Assembly (NCBI GenBank): GCA_028864975.1
Contig: JAGWLG010000007.1
Span: 1-64,000, forward strand
Direction: 5' to 3'
Length of the DNA stretch: 64,000 bases
Source: Thermoplasmata archaeon
GTDB lineage: Archaea; Thermoplasmatota; Thermoplasmata; Lutacidiplasmatales; UBA184
The position numbers and the translations under genes are program-made. The notes under the pieces were generated by a model. It searched no databases, was not told the DNA's origin, and was given only the letters and a program-made list of their open reading frames with translations. Numbering within the stretch: the first letter of the stretch is position 1; the number at the start of each line of letters is the position of its first letter. Shown here piece after piece: positions 9,011 through 16,179 of this stretch.

Positions 9011-9562
9011 TCAGGCGAGGGGCAGTGAGGACTTGGGGGAGGTCTTCCACTGCTCGTAACTCTCCTGGAACCGCTGCATGTTTTCGCGGGTCAGGACCGT
9101 CGAACTCGTTGGCATGGTCCTGCTCCCCTTCGGAGGTGCAGGCTCGACCTTCCAGCTCACGAGAGGTGGCAGGAACCCGCCGTGGCGGACCTGCTGTATC
9201 CGCTCGAAAGGTACCTCCACCGCCTCCCGGGGGGCCCTACTGCCCTTGGAGAGCGGGTGGAGCCACACGGTCATCGACCGAGGGCCGAACTCCACTGGAT
9301 CGGCACTTGCCGCTACGAAGGCGGGCGCCATCACGCGGCGCGTGAGCACCGGACCCCCGAGGATGCCGAGAACACTAAGAATTGCCAGGTCCGCCAGCCA
9401 CCCGAGGAGGGGGCTCAGGGGGGGAGTCAGCAGAGGCTCGACTACGCCGGAGAAGAGGACGGGAAGAACCACGAGGAGGAACGCCAGCAATGGAACCCCC
9501 ATGAGGTCCGCCCGGTCAAAGAAGCGGAGCACAATTGGACGAATGTCGTTCGGGTGGGGCAT
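9011..9562 (-). CDS. membrane protein downstream of the Cdc6-like gene
   Basis: 183-aa protein starting at ATG 9562 ('MPHPNDIRPIVLRFF'), two bases after the stop of the Cdc6-like gene, so clearly in its transcript. Two or more membrane segments ('VPLLAFLLVVLPVLFSGVV' and 'LADLAILSVLGILGGPVL') are followed by a cytoplasmic beta-rich region reminiscent of a PH-like domain ('VEVPFERIQQVRHGGFLPPLVSW'); that fold is a guess. Unknown function. The close linkage of a replication-initiator relative and a membrane protein is unusual. Confidence 0.6.
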   Translation of the reverse strand: MPHPNDIRPIVLRFFDRADLMGVPLLAFLLVVLPVLFSGVVEPLLTPPLSPLLGWLADLAILSVLGILGGPVLTRRVMAPAFVAASADPVEFGPRSMTVWLHPLSKGSRAPREAVEVPFERIQQVRHGGFLPPLVSWKVEPAPPKGSRTMPTSSTVLTRENMQRFQESYEQWKTSPKSSLPLA

Positions 9563-9564
9563 GA

Positions 9565-10836
9565 TCAGGCGAACGAATGATTGGCCATGAGAGTTCTGTC
9601 CTCCGAACGGCCTTCGGGAGTGAGCGAGACCTGGGTTGAGCTCCCACCTGCTCCGCCAACGCGGACCTCCCGTCGGACGATGCCCTTCCGTTCCAGGCCG
9701 ACCAAGTGCCGCCAAAGGCGCGCGGGGCTCGGCGCTGAGACCCCCTCGGCATGGCAACGCACTCTCAGGAGACGACCCAGTACTCCGACGGAAAGAGGCC
9801 CGGGAGACGCCCGTAGGGACTCGAGGACGAGGGGATCGAGCGGTCCACCCTCTCGGGCGGCGACCCGAAGGCCTGCCGGGACCCCGACATCCTGAGCTTC
9901 CACTCGGCTTGACCCGCGCGATTCCGCACGGCGCCCGGCCTCGAGAAGGAGGTCCCCTACGGCGGAAAGCCCCCAGCCTCTCGCCACGCTCAGGTCCGCG
10001 AAGGCATGAATGGCCGTGGGGTCCGGCTCTTGCCGGAATGCGAGGTTCGCGCGAACCTGGGTGGCTTGGCAGAGGTCGTGGTGATTGAGGGGGGACAGAC
10101 GGGACCGGACGGCCTCCACGTCCTCGGGAAAGGCATCGCGTTCACCAGCAGCCACCACGAGGAGCGGGGGGAGACCCGCGGCGCCCTCGGGCATCAGGCG
10201 CTCGGGCCGAGCGAGGGGCCGGACCACACGGGCGAGGTCAGCTTTCGCACCAACTTGGTCAAGTAGGAGGATGGCGGGCCGGCCCATCGTCCTCAAGCGC
10301 CGGAGGAAGAGGAGCAGGCCGAACTCGGCCGAGGCTCCTCGGCCGTCGTACGACGGGTCGAGCTCGCGGAAGAGGGCGGTGGCGAGGGACGCAGGCGACC
10401 TACCGCAACCCGAGCCCCCTGCGTCCCGAGCGAGGCCCGTGCCCGAGGGGATGACCCGAGGGGCAGGGCCGGCAACCAGGGCGCTCGGAGTGCGGTGGGT
10501 GGAGGCGTCGACATGGATGACCAGAGGTGCCCCCTTCGCCCCCGGCCGGGTCAGCCGGTCCTTCGCGGTGGCGACAAGGTGGGCGGCCATCGCCGAGGTC
10601 CCCGAGCCCTTCGGGCCGAAGATGGAGACAGCGACGCGTCCCTCGTGGGCCAGGCCCCGAAGGACTCGGGTCTCGACCTCGGAGAGGACCTCGTCGCGGC
10701 CGATGAGGGCGGGCGGCGTCCAGGAGCGCTCGAGGACCTGGAGGTCGCGCCAGAGCCCGGGGGTCGCTTCCTGGGAGACTCCCAGGTTGTGGTCGTTCTC
10801 GGTCTGGGCGTGGCTGATGGTAGGCGTTGCGGACAT
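9565..10836 (-). CDS. Orc1/Cdc6-like protein with degenerate ATPase motifs
   Basis: 423-aa protein with the architecture of archaeal Orc1/Cdc6: an N-terminal entry ('ALIGRDEVLSEVETRVLRGL'), AAA+ core, lid and C-terminal winged helix ('LWRHLVGLERKGIVRREVR'). Known of the family: ATP-dependent origin binding and MCM loading. Walker A reads 'GPKGSGTSA' (residues about 74-82), with Thr where the invariant Lys should be. Walker B reads 'LLLDQ' (about 190-194), with Gln replacing the Glu. The sensor-1 region 'LLVVAAGERD' lacks the usual Asn. ATP hydrolysis is therefore unlikely. It could be an inactive origin- or element-binding paralogue. A hairpin lies directly upstream of the ATG. Confidence 0.75.
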   Translation of the reverse strand: MSATPTISHAQTENDHNLGVSQEATPGLWRDLQVLERSWTPPALIGRDEVLSEVETRVLRGLAHEGRVAVSIFGPKGSGTSAMAAHLVATAKDRLTRPGAKGAPLVIHVDASTHRTPSALVAGPAPRVIPSGTGLARDAGGSGCGRSPASLATALFRELDPSYDGRGASAEFGLLLFLRRLRTMGRPAILLLDQVGAKADLARVVRPLARPERLMPEGAAGLPPLLVVAAGERDAFPEDVEAVRSRLSPLNHHDLCQATQVRANLAFRQEPDPTAIHAFADLSVARGWGLSAVGDLLLEAGRRAESRGSSRVEAQDVGVPAGLRVAAREGGPLDPLVLESLRASPGPLSVGVLGRLLRVRCHAEGVSAPSPARLWRHLVGLERKGIVRREVRVGGAGGSSTQVSLTPEGRSEDRTLMANHSFA

Positions 10837-10837
10837 C

Positions 10838-10864
10838 GGTCCCTCTCACGGAGCGAGAGGGACC
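10838..10864. promoter_or_regulatory. 10-bp-arm inverted repeat abutting the cdc6-like start
   Basis: Perfect inverted repeat 'ggtccctctc'/'gagagggacc' with a 7-nt loop, two bases upstream of the ATG of the Cdc6-like gene. It could be an operator for autoregulation, an RNA hairpin, or part of an initiator-binding site. I see no clear origin recognition box consensus or A/T-rich unwinding element beside it. Confidence 0.45.
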
Positions 10865-10892
10865 GGGGCCTCCGGTGCACAGTCCGAAACGC

Positions 10893-11216
10893 TCAGTCGT
10901 CGTACGCGTTCTCTCTTAGCCTGAGAGTCCAGAGCAGCACGGAATCATCCGGGCGTCCAGGGCATCGTCCGCATCCCAGGGAATCTGGGCAGCTCCCTGT
11001 TCGACAAACCTTGCAGATGGTGAACCGGATTCTCCAATCGCCGACGCGAAGGCGCCGATAACAAGAAAGGGACCCTTTGAGTTGAATGGTGTTTCTGAAC
11101 GGGTCTGCGGCGAAGTCTCCTCGAATCTTTCCCTCAATCCGCTTTCGCTCGCCGACGTCGACCTTGGCGAGGGTGCGGTCGAAAGTCTCGGTAGAGAAAA
11201 CTTGGTAGGCCATCAC
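10893..11216 (-). CDS. RelE/ParE-family toxin with Cys-rich insert
   Basis: 107-aa protein with the RelE-type layout: 'YQVFSTETFDRTLAKV' at the N-terminus, 'NTIQLKGSLSCYRRLRVGDWRIRFTI' in the middle and the closing 'LLWTLRLRENAYDD' strand. Between the last two strands sits an insert with Cys pairs ('CKVC...CPDSLGCGRC') that could bind zinc. Family role: an mRNA interferase or related toxin neutralised by a cognate antitoxin. Its ATG overlaps the stop of the upstream gene by four bases (ATGA), making a bicistronic toxin-antitoxin operon. Confidence 0.75.
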   Translation of the reverse strand: MMAYQVFSTETFDRTLAKVDVGERKRIEGKIRGDFAADPFRNTIQLKGSLSCYRRLRVGDWRIRFTICKVCRTGSCPDSLGCGRCPGRPDDSVLLWTLRLRENAYDD

Positions 11217-11854
11217 CCATCCGAAGGGAGCAACCGCACTCGCCCTCGTTGGATGTCCTCACGAGCTGATGCCAAGTCGGCGGAGGACTCGGGGTCGAGA
11301 AGAATCTCAAACGTTTCGAGCCAGTCCTCACCGATGTTCAAGTGAGTGGCAACCGGGCGGTCAGCGGGAGACAGTAGGCGGACTCCCATAGGTACCGAGT
11401 CTATGGACACCATCTTGTCATCTTGGGGCACCTTCAGGCTGTGGACGAAGTCAACCAGCCTGACACGACTGTAAGCGCCATACTTCCGGGCAACTTGATC
11501 AACGATCTGGGTCAATCCGGAGTTCGCTTCGAAGAACTCCTTAGCCGTCTCAAGGAACTCTCTTCCCCTCGGTGTTACGGAGTGGTCCTCAGTGATAAGC
11601 CCCGAGGCTGCCAGTCGACCCAAATCGGAGTAGACCTGTTGAGACACCGGGCCCAACTTGTCCTTAACGAACGAGTAACGGAATGCCTGGACTCCGTCCT
11701 CGGCACAGCTGCGGTTCACCAGGTACGTCCACTTGTTAGGCTTCACCGCGCCCACCGGGTGATTCTTGGGATTGGCTTCCGCCAGAAGTCGCAGGAGGAA
11801 GATTGAGTCCACGGCAGCAGTAGGGGACGGCTGTGCTCTCAGATTCTCAGGCAT
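11213..11854 (-). CDS. Panacea-like antitoxin
   Basis: 213-aa protein directly upstream of and overlapping the RelE-like toxin. Residues about 15-115 resemble the Panacea/SocA-like domain ('SIFLLRLLAEANPKNH', 'FVKDKLGPVSQQVYSDLGRLAASGLI', 'VTPRGREFLE'), which is known to act as a neutralisation domain in diverse toxin-antitoxin pairs. The C-terminal half is probably the toxin-contacting part. Assignment as antitoxin combines weak domain resemblance with gene order, so the family name is less certain than the role. Confidence 0.6.
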   Translation of the reverse strand: MPENLRAQPSPTAAVDSIFLLRLLAEANPKNHPVGAVKPNKWTYLVNRSCAEDGVQAFRYSFVKDKLGPVSQQVYSDLGRLAASGLITEDHSVTPRGREFLETAKEFFEANSGLTQIVDQVARKYGAYSRVRLVDFVHSLKVPQDDKMVSIDSVPMGVRLLSPADRPVATHLNIGEDWLETFEILLDPESSADLASAREDIQRGRVRLLPSDG

Positions 11855-12263
11855 GCAAATTCATCGGTCCGGCGCTCTGGGGTTCGCAGTCAGGCCGCTA
11901 GAATAGGGCATGGTCGCCTGGGGGTAGGTCTGAGGAGAGGCCCTCATCCTCGGGAGGCGCTCACGCACGGATATAGTCCCCCTCAAGCCCGGAGGCACCC
12001 TGAACGAGTCGTTGCTTAAATACGTCGATGCCGCCCGTTTGGAGGGTCATACCGATATCGTCACCCGTGAATCGGTGCAGACTCGCCCGAACCGGCAAAC
12101 CCGGCGCTCCCCCGGCCTCGGCCCCGCCTCTCCAATGTAGAGGCTCACGTGCCGCGCTAGCCCCGCGAGGATTCCGCGCGGGCTGGCGTCTAGCTTGCGA
12201 TAGAGAAACTCCTCACGTATCGGCAGCCGGAAACCCCTCAGGGGGACGCGTCGGGTTCCCTCA
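11855..12263. other. 409-bp intergenic region with a strong promoter and possible structured RNA
   Basis: No convincing protein gene. A clear archaeal box A ('gcttaaatac', 12014-12023) predicts transcription to the right from about 12045, more than 200 nt before the methyltransferase ATG. The transcribed stretch contains G/C hairpin-forming pieces such as 'ccgcgaggattccgcgcgg'. I checked for tRNA, SRP RNA and RNase P hallmarks and found none that convince. It may be a long leader or a small RNA. Confidence 0.4.
12014..12023 (+). promoter_or_regulatory. TATA box, rightward
   Basis: 'gcttaaatac' is one of the best box A matches in the window. Its predicted start site is near 12045, well upstream of the methyltransferase gene. 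Confidence 0.5.
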
Positions 12264-13247
12264 TTGTCCCGCCGTCACTCCTCGACGGCAGAAGCTCCCT
12301 CAACGCTCTTGAGTCCGTGGGTTGTCGACCTCGCGAGCGGGGTAGGAGGAAGAGACTTGCCAAGGTTGCGGGGGGCCGCACGGTCGAAACTTGCCCAGCG
12401 CGCTGAGGTGGTGCTCGACCGGAAGGGGATTCGACTCCTAAACGCGGATGTCCTCAGCGTGGGGCTGGAGCCCTCCAGCGTGGACCTGATCGTCACCTCT
12501 CCCCCCTATGGCGTGGATATCAAGTACGCCACGTTCGCCGACGACCTCCCCTACGAGGCTTACCTCGACTTCACCCGGAAGTGGCTCTCGAGCTGCCTGG
12601 GGTTCCTGAAGTCGGATGGGAGACTCTGTCTCAACCTCCCTCTCGACAAGAACAAAGGGGGTCAGCAGAGCGTCTACTCTGACGTGCTCCAGGTCGCGAA
12701 GACGGCGGGCTGGAAGTACTTCAGCACGATCATCTGGAACGAGCAGAACATCTCCCGTCGGACGGCCTGGGGGTCCTGGCTGAGCGCCTCCGCTCCCTAC
12801 GTGATCGCCCCGGTGGAGGTGGTGGTCCTTCTCTACAAGGGGACCTGGGAGAAGGCCTCGAAGGGAGAGTCCGACGTCGCCCGCGACGACTTCATCGCGT
12901 GGACGAACGGGATGTGGACGTTCGGAGGGGAGACGCGGGATCTGGGTCATCCCGCCCCGTTTCCCATCGAACTCCCCCGTCGCTGCATCACGCTCTTCAG
13001 CTACGTTGGGGACACGGTCCTCGACCCCTTCGCGGGCTCCGGTTCCACCCTCCTCGCCTGCCTCGAGACACGTAGGAGGGGCATCGGCGTCGAGATCTCC
13101 AAGACCTACTGTGACCTAATCAAGAAACGCCTGACCCAGGCGCACCTCTTCGAGCGACGCCTCGACGAGGCTCCGGGAGACCCCGCCAGCGACGTTCAGG
13201 CGGGGCCGAGCTCGTCAGCCCACCGAACGAGGTCCGGGGGGAGCTGA
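12264..13247 (+). CDS. type II DNA methyltransferase, beta class (m4C-type motif)
   Basis: 327-aa DNA methyltransferase. The catalytic motif IV 'VTSPPYG' (near residue 80) precedes the AdoMet-binding motif I 'VLDPFAGSGSTLLACLE' (near 255), the circularly permuted beta-class order. 'TSPPY' is typical of N4-cytosine enzymes. It protects the recognition site of the convergent restriction gene, whose 3' end overlaps this one by 52 bases. The true start may be further in than the ATG at 12264, because the first residues look unconserved. A strong upstream promoter at 12014 may drive it. Confidence 0.85.
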   Translation: MSRRHSSTAEAPSTLLSPWVVDLASGVGGRDLPRLRGAARSKLAQRAEVVLDRKGIRLLNADVLSVGLEPSSVDLIVTSPPYGVDIKYATFADDLPYEAYLDFTRKWLSSCLGFLKSDGRLCLNLPLDKNKGGQQSVYSDVLQVAKTAGWKYFSTIIWNEQNISRRTAWGSWLSASAPYVIAPVEVVVLLYKGTWEKASKGESDVARDDFIAWTNGMWTFGGETRDLGHPAPFPIELPRRCITLFSYVGDTVLDPFAGSGSTLLACLETRRRGIGVEISKTYCDLIKKRLTQAHLFERRLDEAPGDPASDVQAGPSSSAHRTRSGGS

Positions 13248-13939
13248 CGCAGGGGACGAACGATGCCCCCCAGGGTTGTGACCCCATCCCGCGACGGGAT
13301 GTAGTTCTTCCTGAACTCGGCGGCGTCCTCGACGTACAGACCGGCTAGGAAGCCCTCCGCAAGCTTTCTCGCGATGAGCGCCGTTTCCCAGGTCGGCCCC
13401 CCGAGCTCGGACTTCCAGCGACCCTTCGTTGAAGTCCCCGCATCCGGAGTTGCGACCACCACCCGGAGGTTCTTGATAGTCCGGTAGAGAAGACTGTAGA
13501 ACAGCGTCTCCGTCATTCGGGCGTGGAAGCTTGTCTTGCAGCTGATGATGGCCACCGGATAATCGTCCCTTGCGGCGATGAGGTCGATGTCGCCCCAGAC
13601 GCCCAAGTCCGCCTTCGCAAAGTTCCGGCTCACGACGGGAATTTTCAACAGCCGGTAAAGTTCGGGATGCCCTTCTTCGAGGCGCCTTGCCTTCTTCCCA
13701 TCGAGGATCTCGACACCCTCTCTTCCCAGGCGAGAGCGATCGAAGGACTCGAGACACGCCTTGACGTGAAGCTCCCAAGCGCGCCCGGATCTCGAGGCTC
13801 GCGATTGCCGTGCCCGTACCTCGGTAGCGATATCGAACGCGTCGTCCTTCAACGGTCCTAGACAAGGGACAAGCTCTACGAAAGCCCTCCCGTCGTCGCA
13901 CGGCTCGGCCGGACCGGGGAACCCACCTGCCTCGCTCAC
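13196..13939 (-). CDS. type II restriction endonuclease, BsaWI-like
   Basis: 247-aa protein with a PD-(D/E)xK-like core: 'GVWGDIDLIAARDD' followed by 'VAIISCKTSFHARMTETLFYSLLYR'. The 'SCKTS' arrangement is like the BsaWI/BsaBI family of type II enzymes. It is convergent with, and overlaps, the methyltransferase gene, forming a complete two-gene restriction-modification unit. The target site cannot be read from the sequence. The family call is from memory of the motif and is moderate. Confidence 0.65.
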   Translation of the reverse strand: MSEAGGFPGPAEPCDDGRAFVELVPCLGPLKDDAFDIATEVRARQSRASRSGRAWELHVKACLESFDRSRLGREGVEILDGKKARRLEEGHPELYRLLKIPVVSRNFAKADLGVWGDIDLIAARDDYPVAIISCKTSFHARMTETLFYSLLYRTIKNLRVVVATPDAGTSTKGRWKSELGGPTWETALIARKLAEGFLAGLYVEDAAEFRKNYIPSRDGVTTLGGIVRPLRQLPPDLVRWADELGPA

Positions 13940-14002
13940 ACTCCTCGAGAGGGCGCGCCGCCGACCCCGGGCTGGTCCGTCCGAAAACGTGGCCCGTTCG
14001 CG

Positions 14003-14575
14003 TCAGCTGAGCCCGGCAGAGCGCGCCCCCGCGCACACCGCGCCGAACGCGCACGTCCGGCACTTCCCCGGAGCGGGGTCCATCGCCCCTCGGTAGGGCT
14101 GCCGCCACTCCTCAAGCACACCGAGCACCTCGGCCCGCGCCTCATCGTCCCACCGGACGGGGATCTCCGTCCCGTCGCCGAAGGAGAGGACGCCGAAGGG
14201 CGGTGGGGCGCCGGTCGCTTCCTCCAGGAGCAGGCAGTAGGCGAGCAACTGGATCCGGTGGGAGGGGTAGGGCACCCCGCTTCGCGGCGCCCGGGTCGAT
14301 TTGATCTCGACGGGAACCAGCCGGCCGTCCCGCGAGCGGCGGAGCTCGTCGGGACGGCCTGAGAGGCGATAGCGGGGGGAGGAGAGTGTGCGCATGCCGC
14401 CGCCGAGGGACGGTTGGTCGACCGCGAGGGCGCGGGCGGGGGTGAGGACGGGAGGGTTGAAGAGGCGGTAGAGCGCCCATGCGGCGACGCCGACGAGCCC
14501 CAGGAAGAGCGCCGCGTAGACAACGTCGACCATGTCGACATTGTCGACAAAGTGGGCAATGTCCACTAGAGCCAC
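14003..14575 (-). CDS. Cas4/RecB-like nuclease, membrane-anchored C-terminal half
   Basis: 190-aa protein starting at a GTG inside the end of the upstream ORF (overlap 14566-14575). One N-terminal membrane helix ('VVYAALFLGLVGVAAWALYRLF') precedes a RecB/Cas4 nuclease core: motif II 'LSGRPDEL', motif III 'LVPVEIKSTR' and the helix 'QLLAYCLLLEE'. The C-terminus has the Cas4-type 'CRTCAFGAVC' (C-x2-C-x5-C). The fourth iron-sulfur Cys expected near the N-terminus is in the upstream ORF. No cas1/cas2 or CRISPR array is nearby. Confidence 0.75.
   Translation of the reverse strand: MALVDIAHFVDNVDMVDVVYAALFLGLVGVAAWALYRLFNPPVLTPARALAVDQPSLGGGMRTLSSPRYRLSGRPDELRRSRDGRLVPVEIKSTRAPRSGVPYPSHRIQLLAYCLLLEEATGAPPPFGVLSFGDGTEIPVRWDDEARAEVLGVLEEWRQPYRGAMDPAPGKCRTCAFGAVCAGARSAGLS
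14525..14548. repeat. three tandem 9-bp repeats containing GTCGAC
   Basis: Three copies of the palindrome gtcgac at exact 9-bp spacing, encoding a Val-Asp-x repeat ('VDNVDMVDV') at the start of the Cas4-like C-half. A short in-frame tandem expansion. Confidence 0.7.
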
Positions 14576-14856
14576 CCCAGGACGTAGGCGAGGCCCGCCC
14601 CGAGCGCGAGCGCGACCAGTAGCGCCGCCGCGTACGGCGCTCGCGACGCCTTGACCGGCATCGCGTCGACCGTCTCGATGCGCGCGTGGACCTCCTCCCC
14701 CCTGTAGAACGCCTCGACGGGGGGTCGATATTCCGCCCCCTCGGGGACGTCCTCGGGGTGGCGCTTCCAGTACCAGGCTCGCCTACAGTAGGCGAAGTCG
14801 CCGAGCTCCGAGGCGGTGGCCCAGGGGCCACCGCCGGGCCGGCCGTCCGTCTGCAC
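14566..14856 (-). CDS. Cas4-like N-terminal half, membrane-anchored
   Basis: 96-aa protein whose first 60 residues match the start of Cas4/Dna2-type nucleases: 'ATASELGDFAYCRRAWYWKRH' carries the first conserved Cys, and 'FYRGEEVHARIE' matches the following helix. It then ends in a membrane segment ('AALLVALALGAGLAYVLGWL') and stops. The next ORF overlaps by ten bases and supplies the nuclease core, its own membrane helix and the other three Cys. Inference: the two proteins assemble at the membrane into one nuclease, or a frameshift split a single gene. Confidence 0.7.
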   Translation of the reverse strand: MQTDGRPGGGPWATASELGDFAYCRRAWYWKRHPEDVPEGAEYRPPVEAFYRGEEVHARIETVDAMPVKASRAPYAAALLVALALGAGLAYVLGWL

Positions 14857-14992
14857 GACCTCAAGGCTCGCGGTCCGAGTATTTCACCGTGGGGGGGATG
14901 GTGAAACCGGGGGAGGGGTGCGAAGCCGCCCCAACCGGGAGGGGGCGAGGTGGCTTAGGCAGTTGAAATAGGGGTTCCGCCGATGCCTGCCC

Positions 14993-15328
14993 ATGAGCGA
15001 GGCCGCATCAGAAGCGTGTTGCCGAGAGTGCCGAGCGAGCTCGCCTGCTTATAAGCTCGGTAGCGTCGGAAAATCAACGGAGCGCGCCCCCATGAACCCA
15101 GCGAACGAGAACCTAGACCTGTGCCCGAGCTGCCAAGAGACATTCGCACAATTGGATCCGTGCCAAGGAAAGTCGTGGTTGGGCAAGCGGATCTGCAGGC
15201 TCACTGATGCTGTAGAGGAGGTCCGAGCATTTGGGATTGGCGTCAGGTTCCGGGATCCGCGCCGCACGGCGATGCTTCCGAAAGGGCCCGGAGGAATGCC
15301 ATCATCGGCCCAACCTGACCGAGCCTAA
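14993..15328 (+). CDS. hypothetical zinc-binding small protein
   Basis: 111-aa ORF with two CxxC pairs ('CCREC' near residue 9 and 'LCPSC' near residue 45), a spacing compatible with a zinc ribbon, followed by a charged helical part ('LTDAVEEVRAFGIGVRF'). No known family recognised. It is isolated on the plus strand. Confidence is limited because several alternative frames are also open here. Confidence 0.4.
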   Translation: MSEAASEACCRECRASSPAYKLGSVGKSTERAPMNPANENLDLCPSCQETFAQLDPCQGKSWLGKRICRLTDAVEEVRAFGIGVRFRDPRRTAMLPKGPGGMPSSAQPDRA

Positions 15329-15365
15329 TCGGCGGCCCCGACATCTTTCCAACTTTGCCGACGCC

Positions 15366-15389
15366 GACTGGGCGTAGCTACGCCCAGTC
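15366..15389. repeat. perfect 24-bp palindrome
   Basis: 'gactgggcgtag' is followed immediately by its exact reverse complement. It sits between two convergent genes (ends at 15328 and 15511). It may serve as a bidirectional terminator hairpin, though no T tract is evident, or as a protein-binding site. Confidence 0.7.
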
Positions 15390-15510
15390 CGCGCAGAGGA
15401 GCTCGGCCTGCTGGAGAAGCCCGAAGTCAATCGCCCCGATAGCGAAATGGTTCGCCGTCGCGCTTCGTGGACTTCCCCCGGTTCTCCAGAGAAGCCGAGT
15501 GAACGAACCC

Positions 15511-16179
15511 CTAGCGACTCGCTCGAGATCTCCTGCCGTACACCGGGCGCCACACCCCTGGTCGATGCTCGTATTTCCAGAAGTCCCGCCCGTTTACCTT
15601 GTACGGGCACACCCACTGTGCCGCCTCGGTCATGCTACTGAAGTACGTACCGTTGAGCAGCACTCGCCCGTCCTGGAGCAGTAGGGCACCGATCCTCCGT
15701 TTCCGCGTTTGGCCCACGAGTATGCCCCCGCTCCGAAGAATCCTCTTTCGGAGTCTGGCTGGGAGCTCCCTCCCCCTCGCAGAGACGTCGCGGCGCAGCA
15801 GCGCCCGGGCATCCGCGCGGTGGGATGCCTGGTCGAGCAAGTGGTTGAGATCCAGCGCTCGCACGAGTTTACCTCGCTGGCGTATTCCCGGCACGTCAGG
15901 ACTGACGTGGTGTAGGAGAGCCTCAAGCCCTCGCACATTGATGAGCGGGGGAGAGGAGTACACGCTGAATCTGTTCCAACTGCTGCGATGGCGGTCCTTC
16001 CCATGCTGATTGAGGCGCGTCCAGAGATTCGTGGCCATCCCCACGTAATAGAGAGACTTGCCGGAGTAGAGCGCGTAGATCCCGGGTCTTCGGCTCAGGA
16101 ACTTCTGAAGAGTTCGACTGTCCAGGAGCGCGCGGTCTAGCTTCTCAGCGTAGGTGTCGACGATTGCCTTCGTCGTCAT
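15511..16179 (-). CDS. GIY-YIG nuclease domain protein
   Basis: 222-aa protein. The GIY-YIG core is clear near residues 30-60: 'RPGIYALYSGKSLYYVGMATN' with the following 'LWTRLNQH'. The C-terminal segment 'LLNGTYFSSMTEAAQ...VNGRDFWKYE' resembles the RAMA-type domain found fused to nucleases and methyltransferases in defence systems; that part is a weaker call. Soluble, no signal. The location among restriction genes suggests a role in defence or DNA processing. Confidence 0.75.
   Translation of the reverse strand: MTTKAIVDTYAEKLDRALLDSRTLQKFLSRRPGIYALYSGKSLYYVGMATNLWTRLNQHGKDRHRSSWNRFSVYSSPPLINVRGLEALLHHVSPDVPGIRQRGKLVRALDLNHLLDQASHRADARALLRRDVSARGRELPARLRKRILRSGGILVGQTRKRRIGALLLQDGRVLLNGTYFSSMTEAAQWVCPYKVNGRDFWKYEHRPGVWRPVYGRRSRASR

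Noticed and set aside
10837-10892. Replication origin upstream of the cdc6-like gene
   Set aside because: Only 56 bp separate the neighbouring genes, with no A/T-rich unwinding region and no clear origin recognition box repeats; the adjacent ATPase is also degenerate.
12028-12312. 94-aa plus ORF ahead of the methyltransferase, and a tRNA/SRP-like RNA in the same stretch
   Set aside because: Protein composition is unconvincing, and I could not fold a tRNA or find SRP/RNase P signature motifs; left as an unexplained transcribed leader.
14003-14856. CRISPR-Cas locus suggested by the Cas4-like genes
   Set aside because: No repeat-spacer array, Cas1, Cas2 or effector gene anywhere in the window.
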